Below are positions 11,214 to 21,470 of a stretch of DNA of 64,000 nt, in pieces. The stretch spans positions 51,602,001 to 51,666,000 of the forward strand of contig CP136895.1 in NCBI GenBank assembly GCA_034359265.1. Reading direction: 5' to 3'. A program made the position numbers and the translations under genes. Positions within the stretch are counted from its first letter, which is position 1, and every line of letters begins with the position of its first letter. The notes under the pieces were generated by a model, which saw only the letters and a list, made by a program, of their open reading frames with translations, was not told where the DNA came from and ran no database searches. Origin of the DNA: Canna indica. Its lineage: Eukaryota > Streptophyta > Magnoliopsida > Zingiberales > Cannaceae.

Positions 11214-11978
11214 CTAGTGGCCATCTTTACCACAATGAAAACAGGTGCCCTTAGGAGCCTTCTTCCCTTTGTTCTTGATATCCTTTTTGGGTTTCACATC
11301 TTTGTTTTTCGCTTTGTTCTTAACGGAGCACAGCTTTGTCTTTTTAGGGGCACTACCCACTAACAAGACTTTGTCCTTTTCCTTTGGAAGGTGGGACTCA
11401 GCAGTCTTCAGGATATTAACGATCTCGGGAAGCGAGACATCCAGCTTGTTCATGTGGTAGTTAATGATAAACTGTGAAAATGACCCTAGAAGGATTGGAG
11501 TATTAAGTCCTGACTTAGCCCCTTATCAATGTTTATGCCCAATTTCTTTAACCTCTCGATCAAATCAATTAGTTTGAGAACATGAGTTTCAACAGGGGTC
11601 CCTGCCACCATCTTGGCCTGGAAGAGTTGTTTTGACAGCTCAAACCTAATAGTTCGGCTCTCCTCACCATACAACTCCTTGAGGTCAGAGAGGATGGCCC
11701 CTGCGTCCATCTTTTCATGTTGTCGCTGCAACACATCGAACATAGAGGCGAGTATTATGCACTGAATAGTAGTGTTGTCATCTTGCCACTTCTTGTAAGT
11801 GGTTCTCACTTCCTCAGTAGCCCTTTGGTAAAGGGGCATCTGGAGGCTTGTTATCAAGAATATAGAAAAGTCTCTCTTGGGTGAGGATAATCCTTAGGTT
11901 TCGCAACCAATCGACATAGTTCGGTCCAGTGAGTTTATTTGCATCAAGTATGCTTCAGAATGACAGTGTAGATGACAT
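11214..11978 (-). pseudogene. gag: copia gag with zinc knuckle, right arm, broken
   Basis: UBN2-type Gag. A likely ATG is at 11978-11976; residues LTGPNYVDWLRNLRIILTQE follow, then the capsid domain to about 11486, then a lysine-rich stretch and the zinc knuckle CFHCGKDGH. Defects: an early TGA shortly after the ATG; a disruption near 11460-11490; and a TAG at 11216-11214 exactly where the knuckle's usual GHWKRNC tryptophan should be. The open stretches are 11486-11857 and 11214-11453. Confidence 0.82.
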
Positions 11979-13429
11979 AGCGACAATGAAATGCTACACG
12001 GAAAAGTAAAAACAAACTTGAGCTACCATTCTATATGCATGATTATTATGGTCTTTTAATTTATCATGTCTCCTACTAATTTTTGTGGTTCCCAAATGAC
12101 TCTCCTATTAGGAAGTGGGAAGCCCTCATTGGTAGACTTCCTTAGGGGAAGATGGAACCTCACTTCTCCTACTCGGGTCTGACATTTAACACGACAAACC
12201 CTAATAGGTCCATGGTAGGTAACTCTTTACCGATCACATCGTTATGCGACTTCCATCAAGTTTTGCCTCTAGGGTTACCATGGTCTTGTGTTTGCACAAC
12301 AAACCAAGGAGCCCTAGTTGAGTCGGACCCATCGCTCCTTTGCCCTAGCGAGAAAACAACCACCCTTGAGTTTGCTCAACAAGGTAAGTCACGTTCAAAC
12401 TAGTAGTATAGATACAAGGATATGTGCCATATGAGATACAACGTGTCTATCATCGCAAAAAGGTCTTGTGCTTGCACAACAAACCCGTTGTGACAATAGA
12501 CACACTTGTACTTCACAACGATGGAAGGCGTGACCGATATTCATAATATCATAGCCATTCGGAGGGTATCTTCATGCAATCATAATTATCTAAGCTATCA
12601 ACAATTGAAGCAAAAACAATAAATAAAAGCATAAAGTAAATAAGGATGATTATGAATGTTCTAAGGGTTCCACCCAAGCCACCGAGCGAACCAAGGCCCT
12701 CATCCTAGGGTTTTAGGGAGCTCGGTCTCGCCAAGGCATTGCCCAAAATCATCTTGAAAGTTGTCGGTTCCATCAGTGCCTTCCTAGGGTTCAAGTCATC
12801 ATCATCATGGCGTCGGACACCTCCTCTCCGCGCACGCACCAAAATGGGGCAGCAAGTGTGCTCATCGCGAATATGCCCCTATACGTCTAATTTTACGAAA
12901 CTAAAAAAAGAAAACCCCAAACAACCCATGGGGAAAGGTTTAAGGAGAGGGAGAAGAATATTACAATTAGAATACTCAAGGGTAAGGCAGGGGTACGCAG
13001 GCCCAATTTAAAAGTTACAATGCTGAAATTTTATAAATTTGCAAGCAATCAACACAACCACGTTTTACACACAGTCACAACACATAGGGCTCGTCCATAA
13101 CCATCCTTTCATGCATCTTAACAATTAAGAAAAAGAAAGGAAAAAAAAATAGAATTCGAAAATGCGCTAATCGGGTTACGTTTCCAGCCAAAACGGTGCT
13201 GAAAATTTTAGTTTTTGAGGTTGTTCAACCATAACCCATGGGGTTTTTGAGTCCGAAACCTGTCCAAGACAAGTTTGGACAGTAGGCTACCACCCCGATT
13301 CATCTCATGAACCGTGGAGCCAAAAGAACGACTGAAAACAAAAACTGGGCAGCTTGACGTTTAGGGAGCGAATGGTTTATAAACGCAACAATAATGCGTA
13401 ATAAAATTCCAGAAAAATTGCTAAAGGTA
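11979..13429 (-). other. copia leader, right arm, no gene
   Basis: Untranslated leader matching 8332-10262 in inverted orientation. No protein-coding signal. The MITE of the left arm is absent. Confidence 0.7.
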
Positions 13430-13441
13430 GCTCTGATACCA
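13430..13441 (-). promoter_or_regulatory. tRNA-Met primer-binding site
   Basis: Minus strand TGGTATCAGAGC, one base from the LTR end (CCAACA at 13443). It is intact, unlike the left-arm copy. Confidence 0.88.
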
Positions 13442-13442
13442 C

Positions 13443-15585
13443 TGTTGGGATGGAAGAAGAAACACAGCAAAAAAAGTGATTTTACAAAAAAATACAAACC
13501 ATACCAAAACTAGCGATCAACTTTAGCAATCTTTAAGGAATTCAATCTACAAGTAGAAGGAGATGATATACCTTATACCGCGGATGGTAAGGCTGCTCCT
13601 ATCCCCGTTTCAAGACATCCAAGTGCACATCCTCCAAGGAAGGTCCACACCAAGCACCTCACAACCAAGGGACAGTGAACACCAAGACCCGTTGTGGCTC
13701 AACGGAGAGGGAAACTCAACCCCGAAATGCACAAAGGGAAACCAGCCCTTCCACCAAGAACCGAGCACCAAAAGGAAGGAAGAGGGGATGAGAAAACCAC
13801 GGAATGAGGAGTAGGATGAAGGAATACCTCCGCTGTCCTCCTTGGACTCCTCCAAGAAGATGAAGGAGATGACACACCTAAGAGGAAGAGACCTCCAAAT
13901 CGGCTTCACAAACCCGAGTAGGAGGAGCTTGATGGTCGGCCACCCATAGAGATCAAGTGGAGCACTTTGTAGTCTTGGTCTTCAAGAAGTTTCTCAAGAA
14001 TCCAAGCCTTTGCTCCTCTCCAAGATCTCTAACTAATTTTCTTAACCCCTCTCAAAGGAGGTTAGGTCATCTATTTATAAGGTGAGTAGGTGGCCCTCAT
14101 AGTGGACTCAGCCCCCCTGTTTTAAATTCTCTCCCCGGAATTCAAAATTTCGGGGTTTGCCTCCAAAACAATAATTTATATTTAATGGATTTATAATTAA
14201 TTCGAAATTAATTAAATCCAACTAAATATAAACTTTAATTTATCTTTATAAATTAAATTCTTATTGATTAGGATTTATCATGTGTCAATCCATACAATTT
14301 AGGGATGTCATACAAATTAGAGTTACCGAGGAACTCCGTGATCGTGTCCATAAACGATCTTCCCTATCATGCCGTATTCGTTCCTGTAGGAAATATCTTT
14401 CCTATCATGTCCATAAACGAGATCCGTGATCGTATTGCAACATGTCCATGCTAGTAGACATATAGTGTCGCATTCAGACTTTATCTCATAAGGTTCGTTA
14501 TGACGTTAGCCTGTTGTGTATGACCCATTGGGCCCCACACTAAGCTAGCAGTGAGTTGTGCATAACGGAGAGTCAGATATGATAAAATGACTTCTATTCA
14601 AATCTTACGAGCCACCACTAAAACCCATTTAGTGTGGTCATGAGAGACTCCACTCACAAGTCAAGATTGACGTCTAGCAACGTGTCATGACTACCCAGAT
14701 AGTGTGAGGTTCAATCTACAGGGATCGAACGCCCTTCGGTGACAAGTTATCGTGCAACTAAGGCCCTTAGTTACAACGTCCTGAAGTCTGCTAGGGTACA
14801 AAAGAAGTGTCAAACCCTAATACCAATTTATATGTATTCCACCCGCCAAGATGTCGTCTCAATAATGCAACGTCAAAAACATCTTCCTGACTTTCATGTT
14901 TACTCTGGCCAGAGATTCTCGAGTCGACACTTGTAGGGACACATAGGACGTTATCTCCTCTCACTAGGAGTAACTGATTCCATGTTGGTTGCTCACCTAC
15001 CTAGCTCCATGAATGTTTGCCCATGCCCAGTAATATCTGGCACATGACCTTGAGGGCCATATAGGGATAAAACCAAGGGAATGGGTTGTCACTCACAAGG
15101 TAACCATGACAACCTCAGGTCCAATGACTGCTTGCACCTAATATCACCCGAGGAACATCCCATTGACACTCATGTAAGGATTCCATTCTGTGTTCATCGT
15201 TCAGGTCCGTTCAGTGAACTCATTCCCTAATGAGCACTTGCACTTATACATTAATGATGACTCATAGGTAACTGTAAGATCAGCTACCCCTTATTGTATA
15301 AGGCATGTACCAAGTGCACCAGTCTATACAGAATGATCAATCCCCTAATTGGTGATCCTATGACTGGGAACATTTAGAACAGGGGTATATGGATTCTAAG
15401 TCTCACTGGCATAATCTCATCATGGCCTTAGAATCAGTTGCCCGAGTTCATGGGGTTCATCACAATCTAATATATACAAAATATAGATGCAACATATGAT
15501 CAAAAGATGTCTCATGTTATTCATTAACCATAAATAGTTCCCTACACATCAACATGTGATTGGCTCAAGGGCACTATTTCTTTCA
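13443..15585 (-). repeat. copia LTR, right arm
   Basis: 2143 bp. On the minus strand it starts TGAAAGAAATAGTGCC at 15585 and ends CATCCCAACA. Inverted partner of 5987-8318. It has no long open frame of its own, and the poly-C tract of the left arm is only a short C run here (near 14110). Confidence 0.85.
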
Positions 15586-15589
15586 TGGC

Positions 15590-16480
15590 CTAGCTAGTGA
15601 TACTGATTTAAACATGATCAATGTTCTAACTAATATGGCCATGGCTTATAACAGACAAATACATATCAAATAGTGGACCAAATCAAGGTCCACATGGATT
15701 GAAATGATTGATAGAAATACCAAGTATTTTCATAATCTAGCCAAGTATAAAAAGAGGAAAAATATCATATTTGAATGTAAAAGGATTGCAGATACTCAGA
15801 ACATCCTATATGAATTTGTCAACTGGTATAAAGATTTGTGGAATGCTGATGCTTCAGGACCTGTTGATTGGGAAATGGTAAAATCATTATCTTGGAGAAA
15901 GATACCTCAAACTAAGCATGGTGAACTATCAAAAAATTTCACTATACAGGAAATTGAAATTGCTATGAAGAGCCTAGGGAGAGGTAAAGCCCCTAGTCCA
16001 GATGGCTTCAATTTAGAATTCTTCTTAAACTTCTGGGACACTGTGAAAGACTCCTACATGACAGTAGTTGATAAATTTAGTTTCGAAAATATATTGCTTG
16101 AATCTTGGGGTAATACAAATCTAATTTTTATACCCAAGAATGATAATCCAAGGGAGATAAAAGATTTTAGGCCCTTTGCACTCTGCAATGTGGCCTAGAA
16201 AATTCTGTCCAAAGCACTTGTTAACAAAATCAAACCCTGGATTGAACATGTTATATCAAAAGCACAAGTTGCTTTTGTGAAAAACAGGAATCTTCATGAC
16301 AATGTCACTATTCTATCAGACATAGTTAACATTATTAGCAAATCAAAGAGAAAAAGGCATTTTTTCATTATAAAATTGGACTTGAAAAAAGCATTTGATA
16401 GAGTGGATTGGACTGCCCTTAAAGTGATATGCAAGTGTATGAACTTCCCTGATAAAGTCATTGAATGGTTAAAATGTCAG
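15590..16480 (+). pseudogene. LINE (non-LTR) ORF2, N-terminal half of reverse transcriptase
   Basis: L1-type reverse transcriptase. The RSTWIEMIDRNTKYFH stretch precedes the RT domain; GKAPSPDGFN, LIFIPK, DFRPFALCN, KILSKALVNKIKP and KLDLKKAFDRVDW mark successive RT blocks. The last holds the first catalytic aspartate region. A TAG lies at 16196-16198 (where a tyrosine is usual), and the frame is interrupted further upstream. The sequence stops near 16470-16490 at a copia element; the C-terminal part of the same kind of element resumes at about 34850. Confidence 0.85.
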
Positions 16481-17896
16481 CTGGCTGTATTTTTTCGGGA
16501 ATATAGATAGGTTTAACTATTCCTTGTTGATATTTCTCTCTCACAAAGTAACAGTCTATTTCCAAATATTTTGTCCTTTCATGAAACATTGGATTAGTTG
16601 TTATGTGAAGTGCACTCGGATTGTCACAATATAAAGGTATAGGTAAAGTGCAGATTACCCCCATGTCTCACATCAAGTTTCTTACCCAAATCAATTCAGC
16701 AGTTGCACTAGACATAGATCTCAGTTCACTCTCAGCACTGTATCTACTTACTATGCTTTGCTTTTTGCATTTCCAATTTACCAAGGCTGACCCAACCTTG
16801 ACAAAATACCCTGAAATTGATCTTCTTGAGGTACTGTAGCTTCCCCAATCAGCATCACAGTAGCCTGTGATTGAATTTGTTTCTCTGACTGGGTAATGAA
16901 GTCCAAGACCTGGAGCTTTCTTGGGGTACTTAAATATCCTCATTGCTGCTTGTAAATGAGACAATTTTGGTTGTTGCACAGCTTGACTCAAAGTATGAAC
17001 ACCATAGGCAATGTCGGACCTAGTAATGGTTATGTATAATAACTTGCCTATTAATCTTCTGTAGGCTGTGACATGTTCAATTTCAGGATCAGTTCTGTTT
17101 GCTTCATTGCTTTGCTTGCCCGAAACTTGTATTGGTGTTTCTTTAGGCTTACAATCTCTCAATCCCATCTCAGTCAAAAGATCAACAATGTATTTTCTTT
17201 GGTTTACATATACACCTTTGTTGGTTCTATATATTTCCAATCCAAGGAAATAGGTCAATTTACCCGGATCCTTTACCTTGAATTGTTCATCAAGAAACTC
17301 CTTTATCTCAGTTATTCCTGCCATGTCTGTTCCTATTATGATGATATCATCAACGTATATCAACATTATCAAAATTTTGTCTTGCCTTTTCCTCACAAAC
17401 ATACAAGTGTCATATGTACTTTGCTTAAACCCTTGAGAAACAATGCTGGTTGACAGTTTTGTATACCACTGTCTACCGGCCTATTTAATCCCATAAATAG
17501 ACATCAAGAGTTTGCAAACTCTTCCATCTTCTAGGTTTCCAAGTCCAGGTGGTCTAAACATGTAAACCTCTTCATCTAATTCACCATGCAAATAGGCATT
17601 GTTCACATCCAATTGAAACAATGGCCAATTTCTAGATGCTGCTACGGCTTAAAGGATTCTAACAGAGGCCATTTTGGAAACGGGTGCGTAAGTTTCTTGG
17701 TAGTCTACTCCTTCAATTTGAGTAAACCCCTTTGCCACCAATCTAGATTTATGCTTCTCAATTCTTCCATCAAGCTTGAATTTGGTGCGAAACACCCATT
17801 TACAGCCTATGGCTTTCTTGCCCAAGTTCCATCTTCCTTTAAGGCTTGTAGTTTATCCTGCATAGACTTTACCCATATAGGATTTTTGACAGCAAT
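16475..17896 (-). pseudogene. pol: copia reverse transcriptase and RNase H
   Basis: Downstream half of pol. The N-terminal RT is decayed ([17 protein letters not shown] and [14 protein letters not shown] motifs at 17590-17740, stops between). The open part at 16668-17402 holds the catalytic YVDD box, FLGLEIYR, TAYRRLIGKLLYI and the RNase H GYCDADWG motif. RNase H continues at 16475-16664 ([25 protein letters not shown]). At least two in-frame stops: TAG in the GIK-AGRQW stretch near 17480, and TGA near 16665. Its reading frame joins the protease-integrase part across the CACTA insertion once one TSD copy is discounted. Confidence 0.88.
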
Positions 17897-18000
17897 CACT
17901 ACAAGAAAACATAGCTTCACCAACAGAATTTTTACCAACGGATATAATTTGTTGGTATTACCAACAAAATTACCAACGGATAAATAATCCGTTGGTAAAT
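17897..18000 (+). repeat. CACTA left terminus with subterminal motifs
   Basis: After the 15-base terminal repeat come direct and inverted copies of TACCAACGGATAA-like motifs (about 17933-17996). In En/Spm such subterminal motifs bind the TnpA protein (family knowledge). Confidence 0.85.
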
Positions 18001-19974
18001 TAGCATTTTTTTTTCGTTTCAGCCGACCAAATTTTTTTCCCCCTCTCATTTTGGCCGACCACTTTAGTTTCCCCCTCTCCCACTCGTCAAAATAATTTCT
18101 CGCGCCTCTTTTTTTTCAGCCGACGTCGACAAAGCATCATCTTCGTCTTTCTTCCCCCTCTCCCACTCGTCATCCTTCTTCCCAGGCCGCGCCGACAAAG
18201 CCATTTCTTCCTTCCCCACAGTTTCCTTCCCTGCCGGTTCCCTCCCCGCAGACTCCTTCCGCACAGTTTTCTTCCCCGCAGCCGACAAAATTATCGGTTC
18301 GAGCTAGTCATCACAGATAGCGCGCGCAGGTTCCTTCTAATTCCCCCGCAGCTGATTCAAGTTTTTATTTCTTCCCTCCCCTTCTACAGGTTTCTTCCCT
18401 TCCTCGTGCCCTAATCCTCTGTTACTTTGTGGCGAAGCGCAGGAAGCGCTCAGAGGAAGCGCAAGTAGTCACAGACAGCCGACCGACGAGTGAATTCCTT
18501 CCCTTCTATGGGTTTCGAGCGCTCGATTTCCCATTCGATTGTGGAGGTTCGATTTTAGTTGCGATTTCATGATGTTCAAATGATTTTAGTTGCAATTTCA
18601 TGATGTTCAAATGATTTTAGTTGCGATTTTAGTCAAATATTAGAAATGCTTTTAAATTTAGTTAATGAAGGTCAAATTTTTGTTAATGCTCGTCTCCGCT
18701 CTCACCATCTACCCACATTTTTTACTAATCACAAGATCTCATATAAATATGAGATGCTTGATAATTTTCATTCTGGCATCTTTTGGCTAAGAAACAGATT
18801 CTATCCCTTGATCTAATTTAACCTGATAACACTTCATGCGTTAGGTCTTCTCTTTTTAGTAACAGTTGCAAACAAAGGGCATGTATATATCATGATTAAT
18901 GAAAAATCGATTAAATAGATGTAAGCAAGTAAATGGGATGTCCAAAACAAGTGACAATGTAGAATGGAAATGGTACTGCTACACAAGCAACAATAGCACT
19001 GCAAGCTACTGACGGAAAAGTGATGTAAATCCTGATGCATGTATGAACTACTCAGGCATGCATGGAGTTGTTTGATTATTTGTAAACTGGTCTAGCTCAT
19101 CATATTTGTGAGTTGACTGATCAACTTTCTCTCCATCTATAGCCACAAGTTGGGTTACAACAGATATAGAATAAGGTCATTCCTTCCTCCCCATGTGAGG
19201 AAGCCTGTAAACATTGCAAAATACACCTCATTAACTATATGGAAATTATAAGGAGAAAGAAAGAATCTAAATCAGGAACTAGTTGTGCCACCAGTTTTAA
19301 AATGGCAGCAAAAAACAAGGCTCTATAATAAGATAACAAGGCTCTAGAAAGAAAGAATCTAAATCAGGCCAGTCTATCCATCACTAGTCATATGGTGCAA
19401 AAGAAACAAATACTACACTACATGTGATAGAAATTTCAGACATAACAAGGCTCTATAATAAGATAGTAGAATGCATCTTGAAACTTTTTTTAGAGACTTT
19501 GAGATAGATGACCCTAGACTTGAATTGAATGGAGAAAGTTAGTAGGATTTATTTTTCATTTTTGAATGTGGATACATGATTTTAGATTAAAATGTTTTCA
19601 TTTTTGAATGTGGATACATGATATTGGATGTTAGCATTGATTCTTGAATTTTTGGTTGAAGAACGTAATGAATAAAGTATATTATGGTATTGAAAATTCA
19701 TTGGTATGGCTTTTAATTGGGTGAAGAAGAATGCTTTTATTAGAAAAATGTGAATGTTACAACTTACTCTACTGCTTGTGTTATTTTAAGCTTTTTTCTT
19801 GATTGGTTTTAGAGAATGCAATATGGATATTGTTTCATCTTTAGCTGACTAGAGTTCAACTTACTCTGCCTATATTCAGTTCAGAAGGATTGTGAAACTA
19901 AATGCAAAATGCTATTAGAATCTAAACATCATAAACTTGCATGTTAGCACAGTACATTAAATTTAAGAAAGAAA
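18001..19974. other. CACTA left interior, no gene recognised
   Basis: No protein similarity recognised. 18050-18480 is rich in CCCC/TTCC tracts; 18590-18620 holds short direct repeats of GATTTTAGTTGC type; 19555-19625 holds a repeated TTTTCATTTTTGAATGTGG unit. Some of it may be promoter or captured host DNA. Confidence 0.4.
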
Positions 19975-20325
19975 TTAAGAAGATTTTTTTGAAAGTACCT
20001 TCTTTTAGATAGCGTACTAATGGTACGAAGTAGCCGGCCTCTGCCATAAGAAGCACATTGTGTACATTGGCTGATAACACACTCAATAACCTCTCTGCGC
20101 ATTGTGATGCAACAATGTCATTGCCATTTTGCAGTGTCACTAGCATCACCATACAGCCTCAGATTCTACCAATTCTTTGTCGAACTTTTACGATCTCGGA
20201 CAAAGCCAACAACAACCCTACTACTTCTCCACTCTCTGTAGCATCCCTTGACAAAGACCGCACTAAAGTGGAAAGAGCTTCAATGCCTGCCATCTTCTCC
20301 TGCAAGCTATATGCATGTAGCTTGT
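19975..20325 (-). pseudogene. captured U-box/ARM-repeat protein fragment
   Basis: The minus strand encodes an ARM-repeat stretch: AGIEALSTLVRSLSRDA, then a leucine-rich helix, a GRI-stop-GCMVMLVTLQNG stretch, ASQCAERLLSVLSANV and MAEAGYFVPLVRYLKEG. I recognise this as resembling the ARM region of plant U-box E3 ligases of the PUB43/44 (SAUL1-like) group (recalled, not searched). One TGA at about 20159 interrupts it. No U-box domain or gene ends are seen. Lying inside a transposon, antisense to the transposase genes, it is best read as a transduplicated host exon. Confidence 0.6.
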
Positions 20326-20344
20326 GTCAAATTAATCCCAAAGT

Positions 20345-21470
20345 CCAATAAAATTCTTCTCATCCAAATTGCTTGACAGCTTGCTGAAGTAGCTGATACA
20401 TATTCAGCTTCGGCTGAAGATAATGTAGTTGAATTCTGCTTTTTAGAACACCAGCACACTATACTTGCTCCAACTTTGAATAGATATTCAGTAGTACTTT
20501 TCCTGTCAACTATTTATCCTCCCCAATCACTATCAAAATACCCCAGTAGTTTCAGATCATTGTCTCTTCCCAAATGTAATCCATAATTACATGTCCCCTT
20601 CAAGTATCTCAAGATTCTCTTTGCTGCCTTGAAGTGTACTGCTCTGGGATCATTCATGAAATGAGATAGAACTTCCAAACCTAGGAAGAATTTCATCTCA
20701 CCCAGATTAGTCATCTTAAAAGTCTTGAACATTTTGTTCTTGATCTCCTCTCTCATTTTTTCATTGTTACTACAATAAAGCAAGTCATCCACATAGAGAA
20801 GAACAATTAGAATATCTTCATTTTCATCTTCTCTAAAATAAAGCAAGTCATCCACATAGGTTGTGTTCATTCCTGCTTCTCTAAAATTTTTTTCAGTAAC
20901 AAAGTAACTATCAATTTTTTCATACCAGCTCATTAGAGCTTGCTTTAGGCCATATAAGGACTTCTTTAGCCTATAGATCATTTGTTCCTTTCCTTTAACC
21001 CTTTGGTTGAACTGTTGAACTACATAAACCTCTTCTTTGAGTTCTCCATTTAAGAATGCAGATTTTACATTAAGTTGATAAATTTTCAGCCCTGAAATTT
21101 AAGAATTCACAATTTCAGCTTCATCCTGATCATATCAACCCTGAACTTGAACTGTTAGCTAAATTTTCTATGATGACTGAGATCTGGTTTTCTTCCACAC
21201 CAAATTTCAGCCCTGAAATATCTAGCCTCTTTCTTCTATGCTTAGGTATGTGACAATAAGCTACATACCCAAATTTTCTTAGATGACCGAGATCTAGTTT
21301 TCTTCCACACCAAATTTCATATGATGTTTTGTCAAGCAATGCTTTGGTTGTGCTTCTATTTATAATATATGCTGGAGTTTTAAAAGCCTCTGCCCACAAG
21401 TTTTTAGGCAGCTTACTTCCCTTTAGCAGACATCTAGTCATTTCTACCAAAACTCAATTTTTTCTTTCCC
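20345..21470 (-). pseudogene. pol: copia integrase end, RT and RNase H fragment inside CACTA
   Basis: Reading leftwards: integrase C-terminal part (LPKNLWAEAFKTPAYIINR, ISGLKFGVEE) at 21130-21450; RT with LKKSLYGLKQALMSWYEKID and YVDD boxes at 20514-20981; RNase H with GYFDSDWGG and the SSAEAEYVSA-type motif to about 20390. No LTR is seen, and the segment carries scrambled internal duplications. One 63-bp duplication repeats the YVDDLLY region. It differs from the copia that hosts the CACTA, so it is a separate old fragment. Confidence 0.82.

Larger units (their letters stand above)
5987..15585. mobile_element. head-to-head fused copia 5' ends (inverted duplication)
   Basis: The left arm (plus strand) runs LTR 5987-8318, leader, gag start, and stops near 10403. 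The right arm (minus strand) runs LTR 15585-13443, leader, gag, protease and the start of the integrase region, and stops at 10404. Both outer ends are the same LTR 5' terminus (TGAAAGAAATAGTGCC). The arms are roughly 85-90% alike by eye over long stretches. Neither arm has a 3' LTR. The 5-bp flanks (CTTAC left, TGGCC right) do not match, so this is not proven to be one insertion. Confidence 0.75.

Noticed and set aside
13563..13909. Overlapping open frames within the right copia LTR
   Set aside because: They lie wholly inside an LTR with matching inverted partner sequence and show no protein motif.
5982..15590. Target-site duplication for the whole inverted copia structure
   Set aside because: The flanking pentamers CTTAC and TGGCC do not match, so a single insertion event is not supported.
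18064..18288. Minus-strand open frame rich in Lys/Glu in the CACTA left interior
   Set aside because: It reads through low-complexity CCCC/TTCC DNA with no family motif; likely a composition artefact.
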